A program made the translations under genes and the position numbers. A DNA stretch of 18,060 nt from JAVBOO01 sp031550435. GTDB taxonomy: Bacteria; Bacillota; Clostridia; Lachnospirales; WRAX01. The notes under the pieces were generated by a model, which searched no databases, was not told where the DNA came from, and saw only the letters and a list, made by a program, of their open reading frames with translations. The DNA lies in NCBI GenBank assembly GCA_031550435.1, contig JAVBOO010000037.1, forward strand, positions 1-18,060. The letters run 5' to 3'. Below are positions 1 through 8,089 of this stretch, piece by piece (within the stretch, counting starts at the first letter, position 1; each line of letters starts with the position of its first letter).

Positions 1-194
1 TCGCTTTTCGCGTTTCGCTCGCGGCTGACAACGAATGATATCTTACCATGTAGTCTTTCTCTTGTCAAGCGTTTTTAAAAGTTTTTGGCGTTTTCGTAAA
101 ACCCTTTTTTCTCTGACTCTGTTTATGCTTTATATAATGAAGGAATATAAAACAGCAATGTGCAAATTTGGCTAAATCCGCTGAAAAACAAAGT

Positions 195-217
195 GACCGG
201 GTGAATAAAACCCGGTC
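195..217. terminator. Perfect 8-bp hairpin, possible terminator
   Basis: GACCGGGT and ACCCGGTC form an 8-bp perfect stem around a 7-base loop. Read on the minus strand it is followed by a loose T-rich stretch (ACTTTGTTTTT), so it may end transcription coming from the glycine-rich gene 220 bases upstream. The T-tract is not immediate, so the terminator call is tentative; the hairpin itself is plain in the sequence. Nothing else was recognised in positions 1-438 beyond AT-rich DNA. Confidence 0.4.
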
Positions 218-438
218 AAACCATTTATTACCAAGAGGCTTGAGTGAATATAATACCAAATATTACATTCCGTAAAAAGTAAAATTTTTGCCGATAAGCA
301 CAGAATTAGGTATTCAAACAAAATTGCAAAGTCAAACCATTCTCTCACTATTCTAAAATCCTCGGTCTTAACGCTTTGCTCTCATGTCTTTGCCTTCGCG
401 CCGGTTTTCTTTTGGAATTTTTGATTTAACTTGCACTG

Positions 439-765
439 CTAGATGGCGTTGTGTACAAAGCTTACGATACGGCTGATCGGAATCTCCGCAATAGAACCGA
501 GCCAGTTAAATCCGCTGTATCCGCCGCCATAGCCGCCTCCGTATCCGCCGCCGCTTCCGCATCCGCCGAATCCGCCGCCTAAACAGCTTGAACCTATCGG
601 GCAAGCCGGGGGAGCCCCGAAATCAGTGATAAGTCTGATTGTAAAATCACCTATGCCGGCAAGTACTCCTGTAAACCCGCTTCCCGAAAGTCCGCCCGAT
701 TCGGTAAACACCGTAACCGTTCTTCCGATGTAAGGTCTAAGTCTAACTACTAATTCTTCAGGCAT
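439..765 (-). CDS. Small glycine-rich protein with LSm-like core (hypothetical)
   Basis: A 108-residue protein of unknown function. Residues 1-50 (GRTVTVFTESGG, GFTGVLAGIGDFTIRLIT) read as alternating short beta strands like the SH3/LSm-like barrel of small clostridial proteins; the last strand appears to be IAEIPISRIVSFVHNAI at the C-terminus. Between them, residues about 51-88 form a Cys/Gly-rich insert with three GGGY-type repeats, resembling glycine-rich spore-surface proteins. No signal peptide or membrane segment is visible. The ATG start is supported by AAAGGAGG seven bases upstream. It lies 220 bases downstream of the RNase E/G gene on the same strand, where rplU would usually sit. 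A spore-coat or exosporium role is only a guess from composition; that the gene is real is well supported by the ribosome binding site and the structured sequence. Confidence 0.75.
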   Translation of the reverse strand: MPEELVVRLRPYIGRTVTVFTESGGLSGSGFTGVLAGIGDFTIRLITDFGAPPACPIGSSCLGGGFGGCGSGGGYGGGYGGGYSGFNWLGSIAEIPISRIVSFVHNAI

Positions 766-985
766 TGCAACCTCCTTTCATATGAGCGTTAAGCTCTAGT
801 ACATACTATGTGAGGTTGGCAAATGTGTTACACTGCGCCGTAACTATTACTTCGGCTGATTAAATATAAAGTAAAAATAAGGCATTAGTCAAACACGGAA
901 TAACAGTCGCTTAAATCAAATCATGCGTAACGGTTTATTCTCTCTTAACCGAAGGGTTTACAGGCTTTGTGAACTCACCCGGGGT

Positions 986-2197
986 TCAGAACTTACCGAT
1001 CGTCCCGCTTCCTCCGCACTTCGGGCAGTCCTCAAGCAATATGCTTTGCAGCGGCTCTCTGCCCTTTTTTCTGGTCATTTCCATAAAGCCGAGTTCGGTA
1101 ATCCCCACTATGTTAACGGACATCCTGTCGGTGGCAGTAAACGTCCGCATTTGCTCGATAATTTCTCTCTTGTGCTCGGCCGACTTCATGTCTATAAAGT
1201 CAACAAGGATGATACCGGATAAATTTCTCAGCCTGATTTGGCGTGCAATTTCTTCCGCAGCCTCCTTATTTACCTCGAATTTTGATTTTTCGCTGTCAGC
1301 CCTGCCCTCAAATTTCCCCGAGTTTACGTCGATAACGCTAAGCGCTTCTGTTCTTTCGATAAACAAAAACGCTCCGCTTTTAAGCCATATTCTTTTTTGC
1401 AAGGCTTTCTCTATTTGTTTGTTAACGTTAAACCTGTCAAATATATTACGTTCTTCTTCATATAAAACAAACAGATTTTCAGTTCCGGGCTGTATGCCGC
1501 CGGCATATGCTTTTAAATCCAAAAAACTCTCTTCATCGTTTACCACAACGGCTTCGGTATCTCTGTTCAACAAGTCTCTGACTACTTTGTAAAGCGGGTT
1601 TTCCTCATAGAACAGCTTTTGCGGTGCCTTTACATAATCGGCCTTTTTGACTATACTTTCATACAGCTCGATATTACGATCTATCTCGTCGGTTATTACA
1701 TCCGCGGCCACACCCTCGCAGTTTGTGCGAAGAATCACACTATACCCTCTGTGTCTAACATAATCCGCCACAGTCTGTAGCCTCAATCGTTCTTCCGGAT
1801 GCGTTATTTTTTTTGAAACGGCTGAAAAGTGCTCGTTTCCGTTTTGAATCACAAGTACGCTGTACCTGCCCGAAAAATTCAGCTGTGTCGTCAGATATGC
1901 CCCTTTTTCTCCCGAAGCGTCTTTTGTTACCTGAACCGTAATATCCTGGTTTCTTTTCAGCTTACTCAAGCCTTTTTCCTTGTTATCGTCGAGAAAAAGA
2001 AAGGCGTTCCTACATTCTCCGATATTGACAAAAACAAAGTGGGATGGAAGTATATTTGTGACGACGCCTTTATAAATATTGCCGACAAGAGACATGCCGG
2101 CTTTTTTCTCGACTATAACTTCAATAAGCCGTCCTTTTTCAAGTACGGCAACCCTGTAAAAATTTTCCGAACAATCGATAACAATAGTATTTTTCAT
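986..2197 (-). CDS. rng: Ribonuclease E/G family endoribonuclease
   Basis: A 403-residue single-strand-specific endoribonuclease of the RNase E/G family, cytoplasmic, expected to act in rRNA maturation and mRNA turnover. An S1 domain lies at about residues 36-110 (VGNIYKGVVTNILPSHFVFV). The DNase I-like catalytic part holds the two metal-binding aspartates, D290 in SVIDVNSGK and D333 in LVDFIDM. E-M-T-R-K-K near residue 373 is the conserved family motif, and the zinc-link cysteines are C391 and C394 in CPKCGGSG. The length fits an RNase G-type enzyme without the long RNase E scaffold tail. The ATG has only a weak Shine-Dalgarno sequence (GACGGTGTGAC). It starts 42 bases after the DUF2344 gene and is probably co-transcribed with it and the radical SAM gene. 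This gene order is common in Clostridia, but rplU/rpmA are absent downstream. Confidence 0.93.
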   Translation of the reverse strand: MKNTIVIDCSENFYRVAVLEKGRLIEVIVEKKAGMSLVGNIYKGVVTNILPSHFVFVNIGECRNAFLFLDDNKEKGLSKLKRNQDITVQVTKDASGEKGAYLTTQLNFSGRYSVLVIQNGNEHFSAVSKKITHPEERLRLQTVADYVRHRGYSVILRTNCEGVAADVITDEIDRNIELYESIVKKADYVKAPQKLFYEENPLYKVVRDLLNRDTEAVVVNDEESFLDLKAYAGGIQPGTENLFVLYEEERNIFDRFNVNKQIEKALQKRIWLKSGAFLFIERTEALSVIDVNSGKFEGRADSEKSKFEVNKEAAEEIARQIRLRNLSGIILVDFIDMKSAEHKREIIEQMRTFTATDRMSVNIVGITELGFMEMTRKKGREPLQSILLEDCPKCGGSGTIGKF

Positions 2198-2239
2198 GTC
2201 ACACCGTCAGGTTTTTTTAAAATTACCGCGGAAGTTACG

Positions 2240-2929
2240 TTAGGTGGATACTGATTTATTCTCGGTTAAGAGTAATCTTTTTCTTAGGTATCTCAGCATA
2301 TGCGAGTAAAATTCCAAGCCCGCAGACTTATAAATATATTCGCAAATCGTCTCGGGCTTAATACTTTGCGAACTGCCGGCAGCTATCGACATCGACAGTT
2401 TTGTTTCGTTTTCGCTCGAAATGTTCTTTAATTCGTATATTTTTTCACGCATTTCTATCTCTTTTGTTCCGTCTTTTGTGCGTTTATTTACGATTATTTT
2501 CTTGGAAGCGATTATGGCATCGATTATCCCATCAAGCGCTCCCGCGAGCTTTTCATCATACGGAGCCGTAACGGAATAAACGGCACCGTACAGCAATGCC
2601 GCCGCTGTCTTTTCGCCCGCTTCCGTAATGCTTGCCGCAGTTATTCTGATGCCTTCGGGTAAAACGGCATTCATAGAATCGATAAGTTTTGCGCAATCCT
2701 GCTTTGTATCAAACTCAATCTCAAAATACTCGTTCTCGGCCTCCATCCCCGTTGAAAGCGGTAATGCGAAGCTCGTCAGCTGGTGAGGATTAAAGCCCTT
2801 CGAAAACGATACGGGAAGCCCCGCCCGTTTTATGGCCTTTTGGAGCACTCTCTGCATATCGAGATGCGATAAGAACGATATTGCTCCGAAACGTTCAAAT
2901 ACAAGCCTGTATCTGCTATCCTTCAACAC
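2240..2929 (-). CDS. DUF2344 / TIGR03936 radical-SAM-linked protein
   Basis: A 229-residue protein of the DUF2344 family, which nearly always accompanies the TIGR03960 radical SAM protein; its biochemical role is not established, though an RNA/ribosome-linked modification is often suspected from context. The family signature is at the N-terminus: RYRLVFERFGAISFLSHLDM followed by a GLPVSFSKGFNPH segment. I chose the GTG start at 2929 because GGAGGGG lies about 8 bases upstream inside the end of the radical SAM gene and the family homology begins immediately after it; a TTG three bases further in is the alternative. The open frame extends upstream to 3022, but that extra stretch lies inside the radical SAM coding sequence and does not look like the family. 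The resulting overlap is 14 bases, which implies translational coupling. Confidence 0.88.
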   Translation of the reverse strand: MLKDSRYRLVFERFGAISFLSHLDMQRVLQKAIKRAGLPVSFSKGFNPHQLTSFALPLSTGMEAENEYFEIEFDTKQDCAKLIDSMNAVLPEGIRITAASITEAGEKTAAALLYGAVYSVTAPYDEKLAGALDGIIDAIIASKKIIVNKRTKDGTKEIEMREKIYELKNISSENETKLSMSIAAGSSQSIKPETICEYIYKSAGLEFYSHMLRYLRKRLLLTENKSVST

Positions 2930-4772
2930 AAACACCCCCTCCGAACACAGCGGCACCGCAGGCGGAACACTCCGTTCTGCAATCCGGAGTGATATCGGCG
3001 TTGTAGGCCTTATTACGCTCACAGATCAGAAACTGCTTCGCAACACCGATATCGATAAAGTCCCAAGGGAGCCTTTCATCTAAAGCCCTTGCTCTTGTAG
3101 AGTAAAACTCTAAAGAAAGGCCTGTCTCCTCAAATGCTCTATCCCAAGCCTCCGGCTTAAAACATTCCATCCATGAATCAAATACCGCTCCGTTATTATA
3201 AGCCGCAATCAAAAGGCTGCCCGTTCTTCTGTCGCCCCTTGCAAACACGCCTTCAAGCACGCTCAGTTTCGACTCGTGATAGTGAAAACGAATTTGCTTG
3301 CGCTTTATCGAGTTCTTAACAAATCTGCACTTCTCGTCAAAACTCTTTACCGTGTCCTGCGCTTCCCATTGAAAAGCCGTAAACGGCTTGGGAACAAAGC
3401 AAGAGGCGCTGACGGAAACGGAAACGTCTCCTCTGCGCTCGTTTGCCGGAAGTTCATAGTATTTTTTAAGTATTTCCTCGCTAAGAAAAGCTATTCCTTC
3501 AAGATCATCAAAAGTTTCGGTAGGAAGCCCGACCATGAAATACAGCTTTACTTTATTCCAGCCGCCCATAAAGGCAAGTTTTGCTCCCGCAAGTATTTCT
3601 TCTCTTGAAAGATTCTTGTTGATAACGTCTCTCATCCTCTGTGTTCCCGCTTCCGGGGCAAATGTCAGCCCGGAACGGCGCACGGAAGAAACCTTCGCCA
3701 TTATATCGAGATTGACCGCGTCGATACGCAAAGAAGGCAGCGCCAGACTAACCTTTTTTTCGCTGAACTCGTCGAGCAAAGCCTCCGACAGCTCGCCAAA
3801 CTTCGAATAGTCGCTGGTACTTAAAGAAATCAGTGATATTTCTTCATGCCCTGTATTATCGATAATACTGCGAGCATCGCACATCAGCCTGTCCTTGCTT
3901 TTCTCACGCATAGGCCTGTAAACATAACCCGCCTGACAGAAACGGCAGCCTCTGAGACAGCCCCTGAACACTTCGACCGTTACCCTGTCATGAACGGCTT
4001 CTATATGGGGTACGAGCTGCCTATCCGGGAAAAACATTGAATCAACGTCTGTAACGACATTTTTGACTACAACTTTCGGAGCCTCTCCGCAATTAGGTTC
4101 AAAGCTTTTCAGCGTGCCGTCCGTATTGTAGCCCGCATCGTAAAACTTTGGAACGTAAACCCCGCTGACGGAAAGCAGGGACTTCAAAAAATCGTTTTTC
4201 GTCCCGCCGTTTTTATTGTTTTCGTTAAAAACATCTATTATATCGGGAAAAACCGCTTCGGCCTCTCCAATATAGAAGAAATCTATTATATCCGCCAAAG
4301 GTTCGGGGTTATAAGAACATGGACCGCCTGCGCAAATAACGGGAAATTCTTCTCCTCTTTGAGCTGAAAGAAAAGGTATGCCCGACAAATCAAGCATCAG
4401 CAGTATGTTTGTGTAGCTCATTTCATATTGAAGCGTGAAACCGAGCATATCGAACTCTTTTAAAGGCGTAAACGTTTCCAGCGAAAACAGGGAAGCTCCC
4501 TCCTGTTTTAACAGTTTCGCCATGTCCGTCCAAGGAGCGAAAGCCCTCTCACAATACGTATCTTCCCTGCCGTTCATCATGAAATACAGTATTTGCATTC
4601 CCAAATGGCTCATTCCGACTTCATACAAATCCGGAAAACAAAAACAAAACCTGAATTTACCTTCAGGATCTTTTGTAACAGAGTTAACCTCTCTGCCTAT
4701 ATATCTTGCCGGTTTTTCCGCTTGCATCAGCAGCTCGTACGGCAAAACCGTTTTATTCTTTGCGTCGTTCAA
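2916..4772 (-). CDS. TIGR03960-family B12-type radical SAM protein
   Basis: A 618-residue radical SAM enzyme with an N-terminal cobalamin-binding-like region (about 40-190; PDLYEVGMSHLGMQIL, LGFTLQYEMSYTNIL, CAGGPCSYNPEPLADIIDFF). The radical SAM core begins at VEVFRGCLRGCRFCQAG, where C272, C276 and C279 form the CxxxCxxC [4Fe-4S] motif. The C-terminus carries an extra Cys cluster (DCRTECSACGA). The substrate of this family is not established. The start is TTG at 4772: GGAGG lies five bases upstream, while the ATG between them runs into a stop after one further codon (ATG CTT TGA). It is the first gene of a minus-strand operon with the DUF2344 partner and RNase E/G. Family assignment is firm; function is unknown. 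Confidence 0.9.
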   Translation of the reverse strand: MNDAKNKTVLPYELLMQAEKPARYIGREVNSVTKDPEGKFRFCFCFPDLYEVGMSHLGMQILYFMMNGREDTYCERAFAPWTDMAKLLKQEGASLFSLETFTPLKEFDMLGFTLQYEMSYTNILLMLDLSGIPFLSAQRGEEFPVICAGGPCSYNPEPLADIIDFFYIGEAEAVFPDIIDVFNENNKNGGTKNDFLKSLLSVSGVYVPKFYDAGYNTDGTLKSFEPNCGEAPKVVVKNVVTDVDSMFFPDRQLVPHIEAVHDRVTVEVFRGCLRGCRFCQAGYVYRPMREKSKDRLMCDARSIIDNTGHEEISLISLSTSDYSKFGELSEALLDEFSEKKVSLALPSLRIDAVNLDIMAKVSSVRRSGLTFAPEAGTQRMRDVINKNLSREEILAGAKLAFMGGWNKVKLYFMVGLPTETFDDLEGIAFLSEEILKKYYELPANERRGDVSVSVSASCFVPKPFTAFQWEAQDTVKSFDEKCRFVKNSIKRKQIRFHYHESKLSVLEGVFARGDRRTGSLLIAAYNNGAVFDSWMECFKPEAWDRAFEETGLSLEFYSTRARALDERLPWDFIDIGVAKQFLICERNKAYNADITPDCRTECSACGAAVFGGGVCVEG

Positions 4773-5107
4773 AGCATCCTCCGATTCTGAAACAATTTAC
4801 TCTGTAAACATTGTTTGCCAGATTTATACGAAACCTCTTGGATTATTCAAGGTTTACACAAAAAATCTTAATACTTTCGTAACATATACTCCGCAAAACA
4901 TGTTATAATCTATAAGTTGACAGGTTATTGCGGCGATTATCAAACATTTTTTATATTTCGCGCTTGCAAACCCTCTATGGGCATATGCGGTGTAATGAGT
5001 ATATCACCGCTTATTAAGCCAAAAAAGCTGCTTCGTTATTGTTAAACGTAAGTATGCCAAATTTAACAAAAAAAGTATACCATAAAAGTTTGGAAAGGCA
5101 ACGATAA
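4773..5107. other. Divergent intergenic region with a GCGGTG/CACCGC inverted repeat
   Basis: This 335-base region separates the minus-strand radical SAM operon from the plus-strand carboxypeptidase gene. It holds the promoter at 4823-4850 and a 6-bp inverted repeat GCGGTG (4987-4992) / CACCGC (5005-5010) around a 12-base AT-rich centre. I found no convincing plus-strand promoter: TATAAT at 4904 and TTGACA at 4917 occur in the wrong order. No small ORF with a ribosome binding site was seen. Confidence 0.5.
4823..4850 (-). promoter_or_regulatory. Probable sigma-A promoter for the radical SAM operon
   Basis: On the minus strand TTGAAT (4850-4845) and TATAAA (4828-4823) are separated by 16 bases, about 50 bases ahead of the TTG start at 4772. 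The match is good but not perfect and there is no independent support. Confidence 0.5.
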
Positions 5108-6568
5108 ATGTCAGAATATATAAAACCCCGGAAAAAGCAGCTCAGACTGTTATATAAATCTATCGCAACCGCATTTTGTGCTGTTTTGCTAAGCGCTTCC
5201 GCCTGTACGTTAGCCTATGGCGAGGGAACAGGCATTCAAACAATGTATTGTGATGCCGAACCGCCTGTTATTGATGCGGAGGCATGCGTACTGTTAGAAA
5301 CCGTCTCCGGAAAAGTGCTTTACGAGCGCAACAGAGATGAAAAGCTTTATCCGGCCAGTATGGCAAAAATAATGACGGCTATGATCGCTCTTGACTTCTT
5401 GAACCCGGACGATATCATTATCGTAGGAAATGAGATAAACTCTTTGCCGCCGGACGCCAGCCGGACAAAGCACAAAATCGGAGAAGCAATCACAGTAAGA
5501 ACACTCATGGCAGCAATGTTTCTTTCATCGGGCAACGATTCGGCCTGCATACTTGCGGCCCGCGTCGGAAGAGAGATTGCCGGCGCCGAAGAACTGAGTT
5601 ATTCGAGCGCAGAGAAATTATTCTGCGAGAAAATGAACAAAAAAGCATTCGAGCTCGGGGCGGTTAAGACAAATTTCACTAACGCCCACGGCTACCATAA
5701 CGCAAAGCAGTTTACGACCGCTTATGATTTCGCGCTTATTTGCGAAGCGGCCTTGAAATATCCGCTCATAAAGGAAACGGCCGGCATGAAACAGTTTAAG
5801 GGTAACGGCGCCGGCGCCGCCGCGGCGGAATATCCCCTGACTCAGGATTACGACTGGAACTCCGGCAATTTGCTTCTTTACGGCGAATACGCTTATCAGT
5901 ACGCAACGGGTCTCAGGACGGGGCAAACCGACGAAGCCGGAAGCTGCCTTGCAGCCTCTGCCGAAAAGGACGGGAAACAGCTGATATGCGTTCTGCTGCG
6001 TTCTACCGAAGACGGGCGTTGGACCGAGGCGAAGCAGTTGTTTGATTATGGTTTCGATAATTTTAATACAGAAACAATCCAAACCGCAGGTACGCTTTTG
6101 GGTACAGTCGCCGTAGCGAATACGCCGCTGGGAATCGAGCAGACTATCGACTACTTAACGGCTGAAAACTATTCGGACTTTATAAGCAAGAAGCAGCTCG
6201 AAGACATTAAAAAGCATGTTTCCTTTTTCAAAGAACTGCTATACGTTCCGGAAGAAGGAGAAGAATCTCCGAAAGAAGCCGCATTAGTTCCGCCTATAAG
6301 CGCAGGAGACGTTATAGGCAAAGTGTCATACATAATTAACGACGAATTGGTTTTCTCTTCCGACATCATCGCCGGCAACAGCGTAGCGGAACGCACGTTT
6401 AATACAGACATGGAATATTACATTCAAAAAGTACGAAATATTTTCTTTTCAAAATCAGCTTTGCCATACTGGATAATTTTCTTTCTGGTAGCGGGGATAA
6501 TTGTCCGTGTGATTTTTGTAATCAGAAGAGGAGTAAAAGAAAAGCGCAAGGGCTTAAAGTTCAGATAA
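5108..6568 (+). CDS. D-alanyl-D-alanine carboxypeptidase (DacA/DacF, PBP5-like)
   Basis: A 486-residue peptidase S11 enzyme that trims the terminal D-Ala from peptidoglycan stem peptides outside the membrane. A signal segment spans about residues 14-38. The active site shows S84-M-A-K87 (SxxK, nucleophile and base) and S141-G-N143 (SxN). The third motif, normally K-T-G, reads R270-T-G272 within ATGLRTGQTDEAGSCL, a conservative change. After the catalytic domain comes a PBP5_C-like region with an acidic stretch (VPEEGEESPKEA). A C-terminal membrane helix (about 454-475, YWIIFFLVAGIIVRVIF) followed by a Lys/Arg-rich tail anchors the protein; most relatives use an amphipathic helix instead. A weak Shine-Dalgarno (GGAAAGG) precedes the ATG. 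In sporulating species this family includes both vegetative (DacA) and forespore (DacF) versions; which one this is cannot be told. Confidence 0.92.
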   Translation: MSEYIKPRKKQLRLLYKSIATAFCAVLLSASACTLAYGEGTGIQTMYCDAEPPVIDAEACVLLETVSGKVLYERNRDEKLYPASMAKIMTAMIALDFLNPDDIIIVGNEINSLPPDASRTKHKIGEAITVRTLMAAMFLSSGNDSACILAARVGREIAGAEELSYSSAEKLFCEKMNKKAFELGAVKTNFTNAHGYHNAKQFTTAYDFALICEAALKYPLIKETAGMKQFKGNGAGAAAAEYPLTQDYDWNSGNLLLYGEYAYQYATGLRTGQTDEAGSCLAASAEKDGKQLICVLLRSTEDGRWTEAKQLFDYGFDNFNTETIQTAGTLLGTVAVANTPLGIEQTIDYLTAENYSDFISKKQLEDIKKHVSFFKELLYVPEEGEESPKEAALVPPISAGDVIGKVSYIINDELVFSSDIIAGNSVAERTFNTDMEYYIQKVRNIFFSKSALPYWIIFFLVAGIIVRVIFVIRRGVKEKRKGLKFR

Positions 6569-6580
6569 CGGAGGATATAT

Positions 6581-7888
6581 ATGTATAAAGATTTGTATGT
6601 AAAGAAAAAGATGTCTAACGAAGAAGCGATAAAACTGATTAAGTCGGGAGACCGTGTTTGGTTCGCCCCTATAAACGATACTCCCGTGCCTATATTAAAC
6701 ACGCTGTGCGAAAACTATGAAAATCTCAGAGATGTAACGGTATTCAGCACTCTTGTCGCTTATCCGCTTGAGGTCTTCAAAAGCAAGTACAAAGGGCACA
6801 TCGGATTTTCTACATTGTTTTTCGGGCCTTACGAGAGAAAAGGCTTTGCCGAGGGTAATATGACTTTCGGTTCCGTGCATTTGTCGAATTTCGAAAAATA
6901 TATAAACAAAGTTGTCAGACCCAGGGTTGCGGTAATCAGTACATCCGAGATGGACGAAAACGGCGATTTCTGCTATGGACCCGGAGGAACACTCGCAAAT
7001 GTTCATGCAGTCGAATATGCCGAGCATGTCATCATAAATGTCAACAAAAATATACCTTCCACCATACGCGGAGAACGCAATAAAATTAACATCAGCAAAG
7101 TAAGCTGCATTTGCGAAAACGACTTCCAAATTGCAGAGCTTGCCGACGAGCCGGCCGGCGAAGTTGAAAAGAAAATCGCTTCTTATATAATCGAGGATAT
7201 CAAGGACGGAGATACGCTCCAAATCGGTATCGGAGCTATAGCAAACGCAGTCACCTACGGGTTGGACGGCAGAAAAGACCTCGGTATACATAGCGAAATG
7301 ATGAACAACGCCCTGCTCTACCTCACGAAAAAAGGCGTTGTAAACTGCTCGAGAAAGAACTTTATGCCGGGTAAGATAGTGTGCGCGTTTGCATGGGGTT
7401 CAAGAGAGCTTTATGATTTCCTCGGAGAAAGCGAAATGATGCATATTGCTCCGGTATCATGGGTTAATGCCTACAACACAATTGCCGCAAACGATAATCT
7501 CGTATCGGTAAACGGTGCGCTCATGATAGACCTTGTCGGCCAAGTCTGTGCCGAATCCGTAGGTTTCAGACAGTTCAGCGGTACCGGCGGCCAGCTCGAC
7601 TTTGTGCTTGGAGCAACAGGTTCGAAGGGCGGACGTTCATTCTTTGTTCTGCCATCGACTATCGAGACCAAAAACGGTATCGAGTCCAGAATAAGGCTGT
7701 CTCTTCCGGAAGGCGGTGTCGTAACGACTCCGAGAACCTGTGTTCAGTATGTTGTTTCGGAATACGGCATAGCGGATTTATATCTAAAAACAAACGAAGA
7801 CCGCATAAAGGCTCTTATTGGTATTGCTCACCCGGATTTTAGAGACAAACTCAGATTCGAAGCCAAGAATGCAGGGTTAATCATATAA
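6581..7888 (+). CDS. Acetyl-CoA hydrolase/transferase-family CoA-transferase (4-hydroxybutyrate or butyryl-CoA:acetate type)
   Basis: A 435-residue class I-type CoA-transferase of the AcH/4-HB family, cytoplasmic, moving CoA between acetyl-CoA and a short acid such as butyrate or 4-hydroxybutyrate. The catalytic glutamate is E239 in LGIHSEMM, the position used by the well-studied 4-hydroxybutyrate CoA-transferases. The glycine loop GTGGQLDFVLGA (about 334-345) and VVTTPRTCVQYVVSEYG near the C-terminus are family signatures. Length equals the family norm, so the gene is intact. GGAGG lies just upstream of the ATG and only 12 bases separate it from the carboxypeptidase stop, so the two are probably co-transcribed despite unrelated roles. 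Butyrate versus 4-hydroxybutyrate specificity cannot be decided by eye; no other fermentation genes are nearby. Confidence 0.88.
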   Translation: MYKDLYVKKKMSNEEAIKLIKSGDRVWFAPINDTPVPILNTLCENYENLRDVTVFSTLVAYPLEVFKSKYKGHIGFSTLFFGPYERKGFAEGNMTFGSVHLSNFEKYINKVVRPRVAVISTSEMDENGDFCYGPGGTLANVHAVEYAEHVIINVNKNIPSTIRGERNKINISKVSCICENDFQIAELADEPAGEVEKKIASYIIEDIKDGDTLQIGIGAIANAVTYGLDGRKDLGIHSEMMNNALLYLTKKGVVNCSRKNFMPGKIVCAFAWGSRELYDFLGESEMMHIAPVSWVNAYNTIAANDNLVSVNGALMIDLVGQVCAESVGFRQFSGTGGQLDFVLGATGSKGGRSFFVLPSTIETKNGIESRIRLSLPEGGVVTTPRTCVQYVVSEYGIADLYLKTNEDRIKALIGIAHPDFRDKLRFEAKNAGLII

Positions 7889-7930
7889 CACAACATCGTT
7901 CCTCGGCGCGTGCAATGCGCGTGCCCCCAT

Positions 7931-7962
7931 AAAAATGTCGCCGCTGTGCAGGCGGCATTTTT
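7931..7962 (+). terminator. Strong intrinsic terminator after the CoA-transferase gene
   Basis: AAAAATGTCGCC and GGCGGCATTTTT form a 12-bp stem (one U:G pair) around an 8-base loop, ending in a T run. It lies 42 bases after the CoA-transferase stop. The A-rich 5' arm makes it likely to work on both strands. Confidence 0.85.
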
Positions 7963-8025
7963 ATATTGCAATCACTTTGATTTTTTTACACATTTAGATA
8001 AAAGTGCTATGGATTTATAAATACA

Positions 8026-8055
8026 GTATAGCAACAACGCTTAAAGGAAAGATTA
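8026..8055 (+). promoter_or_regulatory. Sigma-F-type forespore promoter of spoIVB
   Basis: GTATA (8026-8030), then exactly 15 bases, then GGAAAGATTA (8046-8055). This matches every specified position of the B. subtilis sigma-F consensus GywTA-n15-GgnrAnAnTw. It lies 34 bases upstream of the spoIVB ATG, so transcription would start near 8062. B. subtilis spoIVB is transcribed in the forespore, mainly by sigma-G with some sigma-F, so the placement makes sense. Sigma-G could also recognise it. Confidence 0.65.
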
Positions 8056-8089
8056 TTACGGTAAGAGATGAATACATAGAGGTGGTTGC

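Noticed and set aside
65..259. 64-codon minus-strand ORF
   Set aside because: It runs across the 195-217 hairpin, has no Shine-Dalgarno sequence and no recognisable domain.
986..2254. Plus-strand ORFs antisense to the RNase E/G gene (up to 207 codons)
   Set aside because: They have no ribosome binding sites and no domain-like sequence; they are shadows of the strongly supported minus-strand gene.
2930..3022. N-terminal extension of the DUF2344 gene to the ATG at 3022
   Set aside because: It lies within the radical SAM gene and does not resemble the family N-terminus; the SD at about 2938-2942 supports the GTG at 2929.
6695..7291. 198-codon minus-strand ORF antisense to the CoA-transferase gene
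   Set aside because: It is antisense to conserved, motif-bearing coding sequence and shows no family features.
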